From: Pseudomonas sp.
Lineage (GTDB): Bacteria; Pseudomonadota; Gammaproteobacteria; Pseudomonadales; Pseudomonadaceae
NCBI GenBank assembly: GCA_003523465.1
Contig: DQAA01000532.1
Coordinates: forward strand, 1,219 to 8,979
Direction: 5' to 3'
DNA length: 7,761 bases
In this document: positions 7,420-7,761 of the stretch, piece after piece
Numbering within the stretch: position 1 is the first letter of the stretch
Layout: every line of letters begins with the position of its first letter
Translations under genes and position numbers: made by a program
Notes under the pieces: generated by a model
Seen by the model: the letters and a program-made list of their open reading frames with translations, nothing else
The model's database searches: none
What the model was told of the DNA's origin: nothing

Positions 7420-7446
7420 TCTATGGATATGCCCGTGCGTTTGGGC

Positions 7447-7761
7447 TTAAACCGGGTTGGAACAGTCGATGAACAGGTGCTCCAGGGCGAAGCGCCGGGC
7501 CAGGTAATCACCCAGGGCCTGCACGCCGTAACGCTCGGTGGCGTGGTGCCCGGCAGCGATGAAGCTGACGCCGTTTTCCCGGGCGCTGTGGTAGGTCTGC
7601 TCGGACGCCTCGCCACTGATGAACAGGTCGACCCCGGCCTCGATCGCCTGGTCGATGTAGCCCTGCCCGCCTCCGGTGCACCAGCCGACCCGACGAATGA
7701 CCTCGTCGCCTTCCACCAGCAACGGCTCGCGCCCCAGTACTTCGCTGACACGACGGGCGAA
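7447..7761 (-). CDS. Nif3/YbgI-like dinuclear metal centre protein, C-terminal part
   Basis: The last 104 residues of a Nif3-like (DUF34) protein; the N-terminal part, usually another 150 or so residues, lies beyond the right edge. The reading frame is open to the edge (FARRVSEVLGREPLL onward). Family marks are the glycine-rich GWCTGGGQGYIDQA, the segment DLFISGEASEQT, and GHHATERYGVQALGDYL. The His and Glu of that last motif correspond to the His215/Glu219 pair of metal ligands in E. coli YbgI. These proteins form hexameric rings with two metal ions per subunit; the biological role is unsettled. In Pseudomonas this gene is commonly found upstream of cysD. The 136-bp gap after its stop shows no clear terminator, so some read-through into cysD is possible. 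Confidence 0.9.
   Translation of the reverse strand, partial: FARRVSEVLGREPLLVEGDEVIRRVGWCTGGGQGYIDQAIEAGVDLFISGEASEQTYHSARENGVSFIAAGHHATERYGVQALGDYLARRFALEHLFIDCSNPV

Overview
The window is chromosomal DNA of a GC-rich gammaproteobacterium, almost certainly a Pseudomonas (fluorescens/putida-like). This rests on three things: a fused CysN-CysC sulfate-activation protein next to cysD, a long TrpS with a C-terminal extension, and a methionine gamma-lyase that matches the P. putida enzyme residue for residue at its known active-site positions. The species cannot be fixed by eye. There are eight protein genes, no RNA genes, no mobile element, no CRISPR array and no gene-free stretch above 150 bases.

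Layout. Positions 1-1968 (minus strand) hold a small alpha/beta hydrolase followed by trpS, 24 bp apart and probably one operon; trpS runs off the left edge. A 141-bp divergent gap separates them from yhcB (plus strand, 2110-2544), a membrane-anchored cell-envelope/division protein. A strong two-way hairpin terminator (2552-2594) lies between yhcB and the convergent methionine gamma-lyase gene (minus, 2602-3795). That gene is divergent from an Lrp/AsnC-family regulator (plus, 3924-4403), and the 128-bp gap between them holds two dyad-symmetric elements. A second two-way terminator (4422-4460) closes the regulator against the convergent cysNC. Positions 4476-7310 (minus) are the cysD-cysNC operon for ATP sulfurylase and APS kinase. 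Upstream, at the right edge, is the C-terminal part of a Nif3/YbgI-like metal protein.

How the genes fit together. The right half is about sulfur. CysD and CysNC activate inorganic sulfate for cysteine synthesis. The methionine lyase breaks methionine into methanethiol, ammonia and 2-oxobutyrate, and its divergent Lrp-type regulator probably senses methionine or a related amino acid. The lyase/regulator pair sits as a self-contained unit between two terminators and beside the sulfate operon, so organic and inorganic sulfur supply are neighbours. The pair corresponds to mdeA/mdeR of P. putida, but the mdeB (2-oxoacid dehydrogenase E1) gene found downstream there is missing here.

Everything coding belongs to known families. 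The least described parts are the dyads in the megL/mdeR gap, the placement of this cassette, and the changed APS-kinase motif in CysNC.
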